Shown: positions 17,984 to 27,583, numbered from the stretch's first letter. The stretch is DNA of 64,000 nucleotides from Ferruginibacter sp. (GCF_028288465.1 NZ_JAQBNR010000060.1:91664-155663); one strand, 5' to 3'. The notes: a model not told the origin generated them from the sequence alone. Numbers and translations are program-made.

Positions 17984-19324
17984 TTATTTAATTTTTTTAC
18001 AGGGAATGGTTGCGCCACCCTGGTGAAGGATAAAGCCGTCTACTTCTTTTTTATCATTTCTTGTAAAGTTGATTTGAATATCGGGCTGGTTTAAAAAGAA
18101 TGAATCTTCCTTTTCAGCATACATCACATTGTCTGGCTGGCCTGTAGGTGATGCCACCAGTTCCCCGTCTTTCACCGTCATTACAACATGCAGTTCCGGC
18201 TTAATTTCATACTCACCTTCATACTGCTTCAGCGTGGCTTCCGGCAATTGCATGTGCGGCTTTTCTTTTGGCAAAACATATTCTTTATTATATAAAATGG
18301 CGAACAGGCTTTTTGTAATATCATTCAATGTTCCATCCGATGCATTGCTCAGCAATACAATACAAATATCATCCGCCGGCACCCGGGATACATTGGTAAC
18401 AAAGCCATGAATACCGCCACCATGCCCAACCCTTCTTTTTCCTTCAGTACTGTCAATAAACCAGCCATAGCCATAATGCTCCTTTAATGGCGTAAAGGCT
18501 TTTTCCTGCTGTTGTTTCGTAAGGATGCTATAATTTTCCAACGCCTTGTGCCACAGGTAAAGGTCGCCGGTGGTAGAGTAAATGGCGCCGGCAGAAAAAG
18601 CAACGGTTGAATCAACAATAGGCGCTGGGGCACTTTCTTTTGCAGTCAACTTGAAGTAGCCCGTGGTTTTATCATTGCTTTTTAAATGCGTAAAATCAAA
18701 TCCGCTGTGCGTCATTTTTAAAGGTGTAAAAATATATTTCCGCACCACTGCCTCGTAAGGTTGTTTGGTGACTGCTTCAATTATATACCCCAGCAATGCA
18801 TAACCACTGTTGGAATAACTCCAGCTGGAACCCGGTGAAAAATCCAGCGGCTTATCTTTAAACATCGCCATTATCTTTTCGCGGTTAGTAGACTTTGTAA
18901 TTTCATTGGCCATAAACTTTTCATCATTTGTATAATTGTAAATGCCGGAGGTATGTGTCAGCAACTGTTCAATTGTAATACTGTCGCCCCTGGGATAGTC
19001 TGGAAAATATTTATTCAGATGATCGGTTACACTCAGCTTTTTTTCTGCCTGCAATTTTAAAATTACTGCTGCTGTAAATTGTTTGGTAACAGACCCCAGC
19101 TGGAAAATACTCTGCTCAGTATTTAATATTTTATCTGAAACATTGCGATAGCCGTATCCTTTATTTAACAACACTGTACCATTTTCGGCCACCAACACAG
19201 CACCATTAAACTGGTATAACCTGGCGTAAGCACTTACCAACGAATCCGCCTTTGTAGCGGCATCCTGGGCATGACTGTAGTAGTGTATAAATAATATAAT
19301 GGAGAAAATGAAGCGTGTTTTCAT
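17984..19324 (-). CDS. Class C beta-lactamase-like serine hydrolase, secreted
   Basis: This 446-residue exported protein belongs to the serine beta-lactamase/PBP4-like (AmpC-related) superfamily. The catalytic SxxK is S78-V-T-K81 in FQLGSVTKQFTAA, the second motif is YSN in SWSYSNSGYALLGY, and the third is GHGGG in RRVGHGGGIHG. A C-terminal lipocalin-like beta domain begins near residue 365 (LKQYEGEYEIKPELHVVM). The signal peptide starts at ATG 19324; a TTG two codons upstream is not used. Such proteins are usually peptidases or esterases, and beta-lactam resistance should not be assumed. Confidence 0.89.
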   Translation of the reverse strand: MKTRFIFSIILFIHYYSHAQDAATKADSLVSAYARLYQFNGAVLVAENGTVLLNKGYGYRNVSDKILNTEQSIFQLGSVTKQFTAAVILKLQAEKKLSVTDHLNKYFPDYPRGDSITIEQLLTHTSGIYNYTNDEKFMANEITKSTNREKIMAMFKDKPLDFSPGSSWSYSNSGYALLGYIIEAVTKQPYEAVVRKYIFTPLKMTHSGFDFTHLKSNDKTTGYFKLTAKESAPAPIVDSTVAFSAGAIYSTTGDLYLWHKALENYSILTKQQQEKAFTPLKEHYGYGWFIDSTEGKRRVGHGGGIHGFVTNVSRVPADDICIVLLSNASDGTLNDITKSLFAILYNKEYVLPKEKPHMQLPEATLKQYEGEYEIKPELHVVMTVKDGELVASPTGQPDNVMYAEKEDSFFLNQPDIQINFTRNDKKEVDGFILHQGGATIPCKKIK

Positions 19325-19408
19325 GTGCAATAAATTAGGTTGTTGAAAAATCCCGGAGATGAATATAGATATAAATGTAAGTTGAAATGATTGATGGGAA
19401 TAAATCCT

Positions 19409-19922
19409 TCAGATAAAAAGCAAATTTATTTTTCTATTAAATAGCAGTTGCAATATAACCACCAGCAAATACACTACTGCAATAACTACCAGCACCCATT
19501 TTATTGCAGAACAAAAAGCAGTTGCAAGAGCAACCGCATCAGAACCATTGCCGGACAATGTAATGAGCATGCCGGCATTTTCCATTATATCTAAAATGCC
19601 CGCCCACAAGGTTCCCCGGGCAATACTCATTCCAACTTTGCTATTTGTAATGCGGGCTGCTTTTTCGCTGGTAAAATATAAAAAGAGTGCATAGCAAAAG
19701 ATAAAAATAAAGTCAAAATACGTATTGATTTTAGCTACCTCAATATTAGCACTTCCCCAATCTTTTAAAATATCATCTGCTTTTTCACTGTTGTAAGCAA
19801 GTTCAAGGCATACGATATTTATACTTCGCAGATGTCTTTAGCGGAGCACTGGTTTTGCCCATCACCACAAACATGATGATGGTACCAATAAAAAGTAACG
19901 GGATGCGCCAGCTGGTATTCAT
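19409..19922 (-). pseudogene. Membrane-protein gene broken by a frameshift
   Basis: An ATG at 19922 opens a frame (NTSWRIPLLFIGTIIMFVVM, one membrane helix) that stops at 19805-19803. The next frame, open from 19837 downwards, continues with SINIVCLELAYNSEKADDIL, a second helix (YFDFIFIFCYALFLYF), MSIARGTLWAGILDIMENAG and a last helix before stopping at 19409. Joined, they give about 170 residues with three to four membrane helices. The shift must lie between 19806 and 19837. A short downstream ATG frame (19630) is only the tail of this gene. The family is unknown to me. Confidence 0.72.
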
Positions 19923-19987
19923 ATTGTAAAATACAAATAAAATTATAACCGCATAATCATATCTAAAAATTCAAGAAGAGTAATCAT

Positions 19988-20022
19988 AAAAAAGGCCGGA
20001 TGATCATAAATCTTATCCGGCC
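19988..20022 (-). terminator. Rho-independent terminator of the CHAT cluster
   Basis: On the minus strand GGCCGGAT (20022-20015) pairs with ATCCGGCC (20001-19994) over a 13-base loop, followed by a run of six T. It lies 32 bases after the stop of the 1768-residue gene and marks the end of the transcription unit. Confidence 0.9.
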
Positions 20023-20054
20023 CCGCCAACAAAATATCCTTCAATTTTAAAGCA

Positions 20055-23000
20055 TTATTTTTTCACTACCTCCTTTGCAAGTCTTTCCTTAATGCCATCA
20101 ATTTTTTCTTTGTAAAACAGCACCGCCTTGTCTGTTGAAAGCGACAACATATCTGAGACAATTTCAAAATTTTCCAGTTCAGCTTTCTTCTTTCCCAAAG
20201 AACCCGCGCTACGCCAGATGCGGCGAAAGCGATCTTCCACGCTGTCCCATTTTTCCTCATTTTGTGCCTCCGTTTTATCTAAAAATAAGTGGGATAAATC
20301 ATAAGTAGCTTCGTCAATAATATCCCAGTAATCCATATTTCGGTAAGGCAGTTGCAGCGCTTTTTTCCTGTTGGCAATCGCTTTCAGCACTTGTGCTTTC
20401 GTCATATCGCCATACTTCATTTGTTTAGCCACGGTATTTTCTATCATGTATAAAGCACTCGCAAAAATCAGCATGTGGTTAAACGCATACGACGCATTTT
20501 TATTAATAGCAACGGCCTGCGAATAGTATTCTATAGCATCTTTGTAGGCCTGTAATTTTGCAGCAGGGTCTTTTGTAATCAGCCCTTTTCTTTTACTGGC
20601 ACTCGCCTGCAAAACCTTTCTCTCTGCCGTGGCATTTATTTTCAGCAATTCATCCAGTTCACCGATTATGTTATTCAGCTTCGTGATCAGCTCGGCCGGT
20701 TTTGCACCTGCTTTAAAATCCTCCACATATTTTTTGCAACGGGCGTTACAGTACTTTTCAAGCGATGACACAGAGAAGGTTGCATCTTCCTGGTTTTTAA
20801 GGGCTTCAAATTTTTCAATCGCCAGTTTATATTCCGCCAGTTCAAAGTAAATGGCAGCCTCCGTTTCAGTAATTTCTGAACTCTGAATTTCAGCTTTGTC
20901 TTTTGCAGTTGAAATCAATGCAAGCCGGTCGATTGTATCTTTCCAGCTGGTGCTCTTAATATCAAGGCTGTTGCGAAGGTTATGCAAATCAATTTCTACT
21001 TCCCGGGCAATTAAATAATTGCGTTTGCTCTCTTTTTTTCCGTCTGTGCGGTTCACCAGCCGGTAAAAAGGATCCCCGTAGCATTGGTAAGCTCCCCAGG
21101 TATTGTTATCCTGGTGATATTTTTCATAAATAGCGGAACGTGCATCCCTCACCGCGTCGCCAAAACTATAGCCGCCAAACATACGTGCATAAAATATTTG
21201 TGCAAAATCCATCGCTGCATCGTCATTTACTGCCCAGCCTGCTGCCACCACTGCTTTTACGCCAATGCGAATCAACTCTGTACCAACATTAGCGGCAAGC
21301 TTATATCGTTGCTCAAAAAACTTTTCATCTACCCCACTCGTTTTACCCAAATGACAGCAGTTAACAAAAACCAGCTCGGGTATGGTACTCATTTGCTCAA
21401 TATCAAAGGTTGTTAAAAACTCCCCGTTACCAATTACCATTCCTGACTGCCTTGGTGATGCCGGATTGAAAGCGCCATGCCCGGCAAGGTGGATGATTTT
21501 ATAATCATCACAAAAAAAGCTGGTTATAATTTCTGCCGCGCTGGTGTTGATGAGCGACGTTTTTATATAGCCGTTGTTTGAAAGCACCGTCTCTACAGCT
21601 TTAGCTTCCTTCACAGCACCGGGCAACTGGTTAACAAAACCGTTCAATAAAGGATCGCCAATAATCAGCGCTTTTTCGCCCGCTACCCTTTTAATGCTAA
21701 CGCGGTAGTCAGTTGTTGCCAGTTGCCGTATCATGCCTGCATCCACGCACAAGGGCTTTGCGTTTGCCGTACTGTACTGCAGCAGTTCCCATGGATAAGC
21801 CGCCGTGTCGGTATCCAGTATCCAGCTGATATTGCCTTTCTTCTTCAACCGCTCTTTAAATTCGTTCGGTATCATCAGCTCAAAGATTGTTTTGGCAGCA
21901 CAGGCATTCCAGTTGTTTTGTGTGGATACCTGGTCAATGAATAAATCAATCAGCGGCGTACTGCTGAACAGTTCTCTTTCTTCTTCCCTTGCATCACCCG
22001 TACTGGCACTGAACAGTAAACTTTGCACATCGTTGGTACCTTCTTTTACTTTTTTGAGCCTTACCGTAATGCGGTTCCACCATTCGTCTGATGGATCGGT
22101 AATCAACCGGGTTTGAGAACCAAACAACGTCTTTATTTTTTTGCTGCCTATGCGTACATTGAAGGCCTTATTATCCTTGCTTTCCAGCTTGCTGATGGCA
22201 TACATACAACTCAGCGCCCTGTCTTCAAACAATTCTATAAACTCAATGCGCTGGATGGTTTTGACTGTATTTTTAAATACCGCTGTTACTTTACTGTTGG
22301 CAATATTTACTCCTTCGATAACCGCTTTAATGGAACTATCTATGGACAGGCCGCCATACCCGCTACCAATAATTAATGCAGAAATACCTATTTCCTGGTT
22401 AGTTGCCGCATCACCATTGTTAATATGCAGCAGGTATTTGGCTACCCCCTGCTCAACTGTTTTCGTAAGCAGGTAGGCTGTTAAACTCCCCGGATCGCCG
22501 AGGCCGACAATAATGGCACCGGCAAAATCATATGCCCCGCCATTGCTTAATACCAGCGAATTCGTACCAATTTCACCGGGATATAAGCCGAGTTTATGGC
22601 GTGCCGAAAGCATCCAGTTTAAATTGCAATCGATGGATTTTTCTGCGTATAAAATACCGTCATTGTTAAAGTGTCCGGCAAGTACGGGGAAAGATGCATA
22701 TGCCAGGTCGCCGTTGCTGACAGAAACCGCAATGGGCACCTGGCTGGCAATAGGTTCATTGTCTTCACTGTTTCCAAACACAGCCGCTTCCAGCCCGCGC
22801 TCTGACACATCAAAGTTGTACACTTCCGGCATACGAAATACCTTTGCATCGCCTCTAACGGATGGCCTTGCCGTGCTCAACAAAGTAGTAGCCCCCGTTT
22901 CCAGTATTTCTTCAATACCATCAAAAATGGTAGGTTCATTGGCCAGCGCTCCGTGACTGGCATTAACATAATACACTGCTTTTTTATCTATCAGTTGTTG

Positions 23001-25361
23001 TGGTATTCCGCTTTCCCATGTTACGCTCTGGTCTCCTTCGCCTGTTACCAAAAACACCAGCTCAGTGCGGGGCGGTATCACATCGTTGTAATACCCGCAA
23101 GGCGTGGCCTTATCTTTACCGGCAATATAAACCAGGTTGCTGTAATCAATGCCATCTCTTTTGGCGATGATATTATCGCGGTAGTTTTTAAATGTGTCCA
23201 GGTAAGATTTTCCGGGCAGCGGCCATCCACCATCTCCCAATGCATTCCGCATACTTTCCCAGGTGGCAGGGTCTGCAAAGTCATTGTCCTTATCTGTTGA
23301 GAGTGGCAGCAGGCTTAGTATACCCGGGAAAGCGCAGAACATTTCGAGCAATTCTTTTTTGGTATGCACGCGGTCTAAAAAGTTGAGTGAATTGATGATG
23401 GAATCCATGCCAAACAGTACGGTCAATATTCTGTGGGAGCCACCCAGCGGAGACCCCAGGAACAAAATTTTAAAGCCTTTGGAGGCATTGAGTTGCTTCC
23501 AGGTATCATCGTGGTTGATAATGAAATCCCTTATCAGCAAACCGCCCATGGAGTGACCGATCATTTTGATAGGCTGATTGAATTTAAGCAATCCTGTGAT
23601 CGTATCATTCAGGTCTTTGGCACAATCATTCAATTGCCGTCGCCAGTCGAACGGATAAACTACTACATCATACTTATACGATAACCGATCGGCCAGTCTT
23701 TTGTAAGATGTTTTGATCAGCGAAGTAGCAGTAATTGTTTTATCATCTACCTGTAACATATCCGTAAGGCCCCCGAATACCGACTTGATATACGCAAGCC
23801 ATATTTTATCCCCATTGCGGGAAAGGTTAGAGCCCATGATACCCGGCAACAAAATAACAATGGGCTTTTTGCCGGAAGGCACATTGGGGTAAGGCATTAA
23901 CTCTCCATGTTCAAATCCTCTTACCTCACCGCGGTCACTTGCAGGTATTTCGTGCTGTGGCACTGCGTTGTAGCCGGGTATGGGTTGTCCATCTGCAGTT
24001 TTTAACGCCAGAAAAAGCGCCTCCCTTGTTTTATTGTTTAAAAAATATTTGATGTGATCTACATCTCCACCCTGGTCAAAAAAGTACTGGATATTGCCTG
24101 TTCTGTTGGCACCGAGGTACATCGAATCGGTGTTCACCACCAGGTCGTTTCTCTGCCAGTAAAATAATTTTCCCAGAATTACGAGCAGGCCTTTAAAGCT
24201 GATACTGGTTGTACCGTTGCCAGAAATAACCGCCAGCGAACTGCCATCAATGGCCATGTCATCAGACCGGTCGTTGAGTATTTTAATAAAAGGAGAATCG
24301 GGACTTTGCGCCTCAATGCCGGGCAATACACTAACATCATCTTTGGTCCGTATCACTTCTGCAATCAGTTCCTTTAAAATATCGGCAAAAGGATTTGCCG
24401 CCCCGCCAAACAAATTGAAAAGCACATTTAAAATATGCTCCAGTTTTTTAGATGCCAGCTTAGTACCCGCTGCAGGGCAACCCACCCTAACGAACTTCTT
24501 CACCTTCAGGTTGCGGTTTAAAAAACTGGTGTTCAATTGTTTGATGGTTTCTATGTCATTGTCGCGGCCCTTTTCTTTTTTAAGCAGGTCAATATTGACG
24601 GAAGAAAAACCTTCTTTTTTACTGCAGTAACGGCATAGAATGTCACCCACAATTCCACCGCGGGAATGGCTGATGATGTGCAGGTCTTCCGTGTCCGGCA
24701 ATTGCTTTATTAAATCAAGTACATTTTGCAGGGGGCTTTTTGTAAGCGTACGGTGTTGAAAAGCCAGCACATTATCTCCGTAAGTACTGAAAATAAAATT
24801 CCATACATCGGCTTTGGCGAGCTCGCTGAAAGCGCCTGTGGTGCTGCTGTTGGTGCCATGAATAAAAAGCAGTACCGGTTTGTTGGGAACAATTTTTGCA
24901 AAGGGAGACAAGTTAAAACCGGCATCTACCTTATACAATCCTTCCGCGCCACCGAGGTGTTTATCTTCCAGTTTGGATGCGATGTTTGCTACGCCGTCAT
25001 AAATTTTATTTTTTACAAAAACATTTAAAATCTTTAACGCGATGTCACCAAATATGCCGCGGTCGCTTTCAGCAGTTTTGATAGTGGCGGGTATTATAAA
25101 TGCATCCCCAACAGACCTGGAAGGGTCTTCTGCTTCCGGGAACAATTCATGCAATGTGGCGCCATCGCACAGCCAGGTGGTCTCATCCTCAAAAATAAAT
25201 TCAAGCAGTTTATCATTATCGTTCAGGTCAATGGTGTGGGTCTCTGCAAGGTCCCTGTTGCTGCCGCTGATTTTATAAGATGCAAGTGGGGTCAGGTTAG
25301 CCGGCGCTTCAGGAACGGCCGCCTGCTTTTCGCCTTGAATGGCCAAATTTTTTATTTTCAT
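20055..25361 (-). CDS. Two alpha/beta hydrolases fused to a CHAT protease and helical tail
   Basis: This giant protein has 1768 residues and no signal peptide. Domains in order: an N-terminal beta-rich region (1-150); a first alpha/beta hydrolase (about 155-300) with oxyanion motif LLFIHGT (164-170) and nucleophile elbow SHSRGG (S233); a second, LCAT/lipase-like hydrolase (about 495-815) with LLPGIMGSNL (504-513), GHSMGG (S604) and candidate triad partners D777 and H803; a linker of beta-rich repeats (850-1200); a CHAT caspase-like domain (about 1225-1435) with the catalytic His in HLAGHG (H1295) and Cys in LVFVNCCHLG (C1336 by alignment), ending YGDPFYRL; then about 320 residues of TPR-like helices. 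CHAT domains are proteases known from separase relatives, TPR-CHAT of type III-E CRISPR and gasdermin loci. This order of domains is one I cannot match to a named system. It is the last gene of a one-strand cluster. Role as sensor plus executioner is inference. Confidence 0.87.
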   Translation of the reverse strand: MKIKNLAIQGEKQAAVPEAPANLTPLASYKISGSNRDLAETHTIDLNDNDKLLEFIFEDETTWLCDGATLHELFPEAEDPSRSVGDAFIIPATIKTAESDRGIFGDIALKILNVFVKNKIYDGVANIASKLEDKHLGGAEGLYKVDAGFNLSPFAKIVPNKPVLLFIHGTNSSTTGAFSELAKADVWNFIFSTYGDNVLAFQHRTLTKSPLQNVLDLIKQLPDTEDLHIISHSRGGIVGDILCRYCSKKEGFSSVNIDLLKKEKGRDNDIETIKQLNTSFLNRNLKVKKFVRVGCPAAGTKLASKKLEHILNVLFNLFGGAANPFADILKELIAEVIRTKDDVSVLPGIEAQSPDSPFIKILNDRSDDMAIDGSSLAVISGNGTTSISFKGLLVILGKLFYWQRNDLVVNTDSMYLGANRTGNIQYFFDQGGDVDHIKYFLNNKTREALFLALKTADGQPIPGYNAVPQHEIPASDRGEVRGFEHGELMPYPNVPSGKKPIVILLPGIMGSNLSRNGDKIWLAYIKSVFGGLTDMLQVDDKTITATSLIKTSYKRLADRLSYKYDVVVYPFDWRRQLNDCAKDLNDTITGLLKFNQPIKMIGHSMGGLLIRDFIINHDDTWKQLNASKGFKILFLGSPLGGSHRILTVLFGMDSIINSLNFLDRVHTKKELLEMFCAFPGILSLLPLSTDKDNDFADPATWESMRNALGDGGWPLPGKSYLDTFKNYRDNIIAKRDGIDYSNLVYIAGKDKATPCGYYNDVIPPRTELVFLVTGEGDQSVTWESGIPQQLIDKKAVYYVNASHGALANEPTIFDGIEEILETGATTLLSTARPSVRGDAKVFRMPEVYNFDVSERGLEAAVFGNSEDNEPIASQVPIAVSVSNGDLAYASFPVLAGHFNNDGILYAEKSIDCNLNWMLSARHKLGLYPGEIGTNSLVLSNGGAYDFAGAIIVGLGDPGSLTAYLLTKTVEQGVAKYLLHINNGDAATNQEIGISALIIGSGYGGLSIDSSIKAVIEGVNIANSKVTAVFKNTVKTIQRIEFIELFEDRALSCMYAISKLESKDNKAFNVRIGSKKIKTLFGSQTRLITDPSDEWWNRITVRLKKVKEGTNDVQSLLFSASTGDAREEERELFSSTPLIDLFIDQVSTQNNWNACAAKTIFELMIPNEFKERLKKKGNISWILDTDTAAYPWELLQYSTANAKPLCVDAGMIRQLATTDYRVSIKRVAGEKALIIGDPLLNGFVNQLPGAVKEAKAVETVLSNNGYIKTSLINTSAAEIITSFFCDDYKIIHLAGHGAFNPASPRQSGMVIGNGEFLTTFDIEQMSTIPELVFVNCCHLGKTSGVDEKFFEQRYKLAANVGTELIRIGVKAVVAAGWAVNDDAAMDFAQIFYARMFGGYSFGDAVRDARSAIYEKYHQDNNTWGAYQCYGDPFYRLVNRTDGKKESKRNYLIAREVEIDLHNLRNSLDIKSTSWKDTIDRLALISTAKDKAEIQSSEITETEAAIYFELAEYKLAIEKFEALKNQEDATFSVSSLEKYCNARCKKYVEDFKAGAKPAELITKLNNIIGELDELLKINATAERKVLQASASKRKGLITKDPAAKLQAYKDAIEYYSQAVAINKNASYAFNHMLIFASALYMIENTVAKQMKYGDMTKAQVLKAIANRKKALQLPYRNMDYWDIIDEATYDLSHLFLDKTEAQNEEKWDSVEDRFRRIWRSAGSLGKKKAELENFEIVSDMLSLSTDKAVLFYKEKIDGIKERLAKEVVKK

Positions 25362-25423
25362 CTGAGGAGTTTTTTATTGTATTGATTGTTGTACCAGGGA
25401 AGCATAAAAAGGAAACGGGAGTG

Positions 25424-26032
25424 TTACACATATGCTGTCCCATTCTCAAAGAGGTTCCTTATATCCGCCACACTATCAGAAACAGACTTCAGCTGGTAAT
25501 GCGGAAAGTCTTTAAAACTAATCCAGTTACCGCCCCATTCCAACTGGGGCAATTGTGGTAGAACCATTGCCGGTATTGCTTTGTATTTACTGTCAGTACC
25601 AACATAATTACCATTTTCAAATACTCCGATATCCCAGGCTAAACCAAAATTATGATTGCTTTGGCCGCCTTTGGCATTGGTTACTTTTGGGAGTGTGTTG
25701 CCGTTTCTTCCCTGTTTGTACAATGCATCCTGCTCCGCATAAGTACGGGTACCAGAAAGTATGCGAATGTCTTTCCCTGCAGCGGTGAGAATTGCCAGGA
25801 ACTTTCTGGCTGCAATCTGTGCATCCGGTATCAGGGTAACAATGTTGCTCTCGCTCTTGGCATCCACTGCGCCAAAATCAGCTTTAACCGACTGGCTTTT
25901 TGCAACAAAAGCCGCATCTGCTGCATCCGTTTTTGGTCCCCATCGTCCATCCAGTTTACCATCGTAAAAACCATTGGCTTTTAAAAAGCGCTGGTAAAAA
26001 AGTACGTCTTGTTTTAATAATTGGTAGCTCAT
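25424..26032 (-). CDS. M15 endolysin-like peptidase with a PG-binding-like N terminus
   Basis: This 202-residue protein joins an N-terminal peptidoglycan-binding-like segment (residues 8-45, FYQRFLKANGFYDGKLDGRW) to an M15 peptidase related to phage L-alanyl-D-glutamate endolysins and VanY-type carboxypeptidases. Motifs: SGTRTYAEQDALYKQG (93-108), zinc ligands H127 and D134 in SNHNFGLAWDIG, and H178 in DFPHYQL. All catalytic residues appear intact. There is no signal peptide, unlike a housekeeping cell-wall peptidase, so access to the wall would need lysis or another route. It lies 62 bases upstream of the CHAT gene and is probably in the same transcript. Confidence 0.85.
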   Translation of the reverse strand: MSYQLLKQDVLFYQRFLKANGFYDGKLDGRWGPKTDAADAAFVAKSQSVKADFGAVDAKSESNIVTLIPDAQIAARKFLAILTAAGKDIRILSGTRTYAEQDALYKQGRNGNTLPKVTNAKGGQSNHNFGLAWDIGVFENGNYVGTDSKYKAIPAMVLPQLPQLEWGGNWISFKDFPHYQLKSVSDSVADIRNLFENGTAYV

Positions 26033-26101
26033 ATTGCCGAGGTTTTAAACTTAAAAGAAACTGTATCTCTTTAATAATTAAACTAAAACTTTTGCCGGTA
26101 A

Positions 26102-27016
26102 TCAGGGTGCCTGATCTTTTGCTCCTTTTATTTTGTTTCTCACCAGCAGGCCAGCAAAAAATGTAATAATGGCGGTAATGATGGCCCAATTGGATTTAAT
26201 AAAATTCCATACCGTTGATGCCACGTAAGCAGCCGTTACTTTTACGGTAAATTCTTTTGACAACACAGAATTTTCTTCAGCCGGTATCTCTTTTCCGTTC
26301 ACCACTGTGACCTGCGATACTTTTAAAATAAGGTAGCGGGTACCGGGTTTCAGCGGGGTAACGGTCCAAAACCATTCTGCATATTTCTTACCGGGTATCG
26401 TGTGAATGATGTCTTTCGCTACAATAATAAAATCCGAATCTTTACCGGCCTCCAGTGTCACCTTCATCTTTTCGCTGATATCTATTTTTTCTGATCCGGA
26501 ATTTTTCCTGGTAGTATCTATTCCTGCCTTTGCAACCATTTCATTGGCGATGGTGGCGATCCTTACTTTTACAGATGATTCAATAAATGTGCGCATCTTT
26601 TCCGGCAATTCCCAAACTACCACACCTTCATTGTTAAGTTTGCTGATGTCAATAACTGGAACATTATTTTTTACACTATCCCTATTTTTTGTAGCCGTAT
26701 CGGTACCGGGAACGTTCTTAATTACAGCTGTATCAATTCTATGAATAACGACATCGTGTCGGGTAACAGGATTTGTCTTTATCTCATCCATATCGTGCTG
26801 CTTCGTTTGTGCATTGTCCGGCGGAGGTGGTGGTGCTGGCTTTTTAACATCGCTTATTTTCGCTGTATCATTTGCCTGACCGCCTGTAACAGCCGGAGCC
26901 GCTGAATCTGTTTGCACTTTGTCTGCAGGTTCATAAGAAGCATTATTGCAACCGGATGCAATAGCCATCATTAATGCAGTCAAAATAAGGCTGTAAACCG
27001 TTAGTATTTTTTTCAT
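26102..27016 (-). CDS. Lipoprotein with C-terminal membrane helix, unknown
   Basis: This 304-residue protein starts at ATG 27016 with a lipoprotein signal (MKKILTVYSLILTALMMA, lipobox IASGC); an upstream TTG extends the frame by 7 codons. A Pro-rich spacer (KKPAPPPPPDNAQ) is followed by a globular domain of about 130 residues (VVWELPEKMRTFIESSVKV to LKVSQVTVVNGKEIPAEE). Near the C terminus is a hydrophobic segment, WAIITAIITFFAGLLV, and a basic tail. A protein with both a lipid anchor and a C-terminal helix could span the periplasm. The domain has the look of a beta-sandwich described only in CHAT and effector-associated loci, but I cannot name it. Confidence 0.7.
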   Translation of the reverse strand: MKKILTVYSLILTALMMAIASGCNNASYEPADKVQTDSAAPAVTGGQANDTAKISDVKKPAPPPPPDNAQTKQHDMDEIKTNPVTRHDVVIHRIDTAVIKNVPGTDTATKNRDSVKNNVPVIDISKLNNEGVVVWELPEKMRTFIESSVKVRIATIANEMVAKAGIDTTRKNSGSEKIDISEKMKVTLEAGKDSDFIIVAKDIIHTIPGKKYAEWFWTVTPLKPGTRYLILKVSQVTVVNGKEIPAEENSVLSKEFTVKVTAAYVASTVWNFIKSNWAIITAIITFFAGLLVRNKIKGAKDQAP

Positions 27017-27108
27017 CTCATATTGCAGTTGGGCCAATTAATAATTGTCCATAGGCGCCGGGAAGTTCACTGGCAATAGGCTTCATGCGGCAAAAAAATA
27101 TCTTATTC

Positions 27109-27447
27109 CTATACTTTTACCAACTTAAAAACCGTATCCACAATCATGTTCAACACGCTGTTCCTGAACTGATCAATCCTTATTAAAGCAAGTCCTGCAT
27201 TTTCCAGTGCCGCCATTTTGAACGAATCTTTTTCACTGTTTACCAGCCATTCAAAATCTTTTGTTGTAAGGTCACCGCTGATGAGGAGTTTGGTCCAGCG
27301 TTCCAGGTCATCTTTCATCCCGGCCAGTAAATTCTGACCATCTGTTTTTGCATCATTCAAATAGGTTGACACGGTACTTTTAGCCAGTGACACAACGCCT
27401 GTTTTCAGTTGTTTAAAAATGTCTGCGAAATCAACTTGACTTGCCAT
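27109..27447 (-). CDS. Small amphipathic helical protein, unknown
   Basis: This is a 112-residue, almost entirely helical protein without signal peptide or cysteines (ASQVDFADIFKQLKTGVVSL at the start, SVLNMIVDTVFKLVKV at the end). Both ends are amphipathic, the kind of helix that binds membranes. It is far too short and of the wrong composition for a bacterial gasdermin. It sits in the middle of the one-strand CHAT cluster with 92- and 132-base spacers. It could be a substrate or regulator of the CHAT protease, but that is a guess from position only. Confidence 0.65.
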   Translation of the reverse strand: MASQVDFADIFKQLKTGVVSLAKSTVSTYLNDAKTDGQNLLAGMKDDLERWTKLLISGDLTTKDFEWLVNSEKDSFKMAALENAGLALIRIDQFRNSVLNMIVDTVFKLVKV

Positions 27448-27508
27448 AAGAAATAATTTATTGATGAATGTTTTTGGTTACCTCGTATTGCTGTGAGTTT
27501 TGTATCGG

Positions 27509-27583
27509 GTGAGTGGTGAGCTGTCAGCAATGAGTGCACTAACGAATCGTTATTCACCATTCCCCACTCACCACACCGCTCAC
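27509..27583. repeat. Spacer with GTGAGTGGTGAG-type short repeats
   Basis: GTGAGTGGTGAG (27509-27520) faces CCCCACTCACCACACCGCTCAC (27562-27583) as an imperfect inverted repeat in the gap between two cluster genes. Similar TGAGTGG-rich spacers are scattered in Chitinophagaceae genomes (general impression, not checked). It could fold as an RNA hairpin within the operon. Confidence 0.4.

Noticed and set aside
21723..22956. Several plus-strand frames inside the CHAT gene
   Set aside because: They lie wholly inside a strongly supported gene on the other strand and show no domains.
27109..27447. Bacterial gasdermin next to the CHAT protease
   Set aside because: The protein is 112 residues, about half or less of a gasdermin, with no lipid-modified N-terminal cysteine and no beta-rich pattern.
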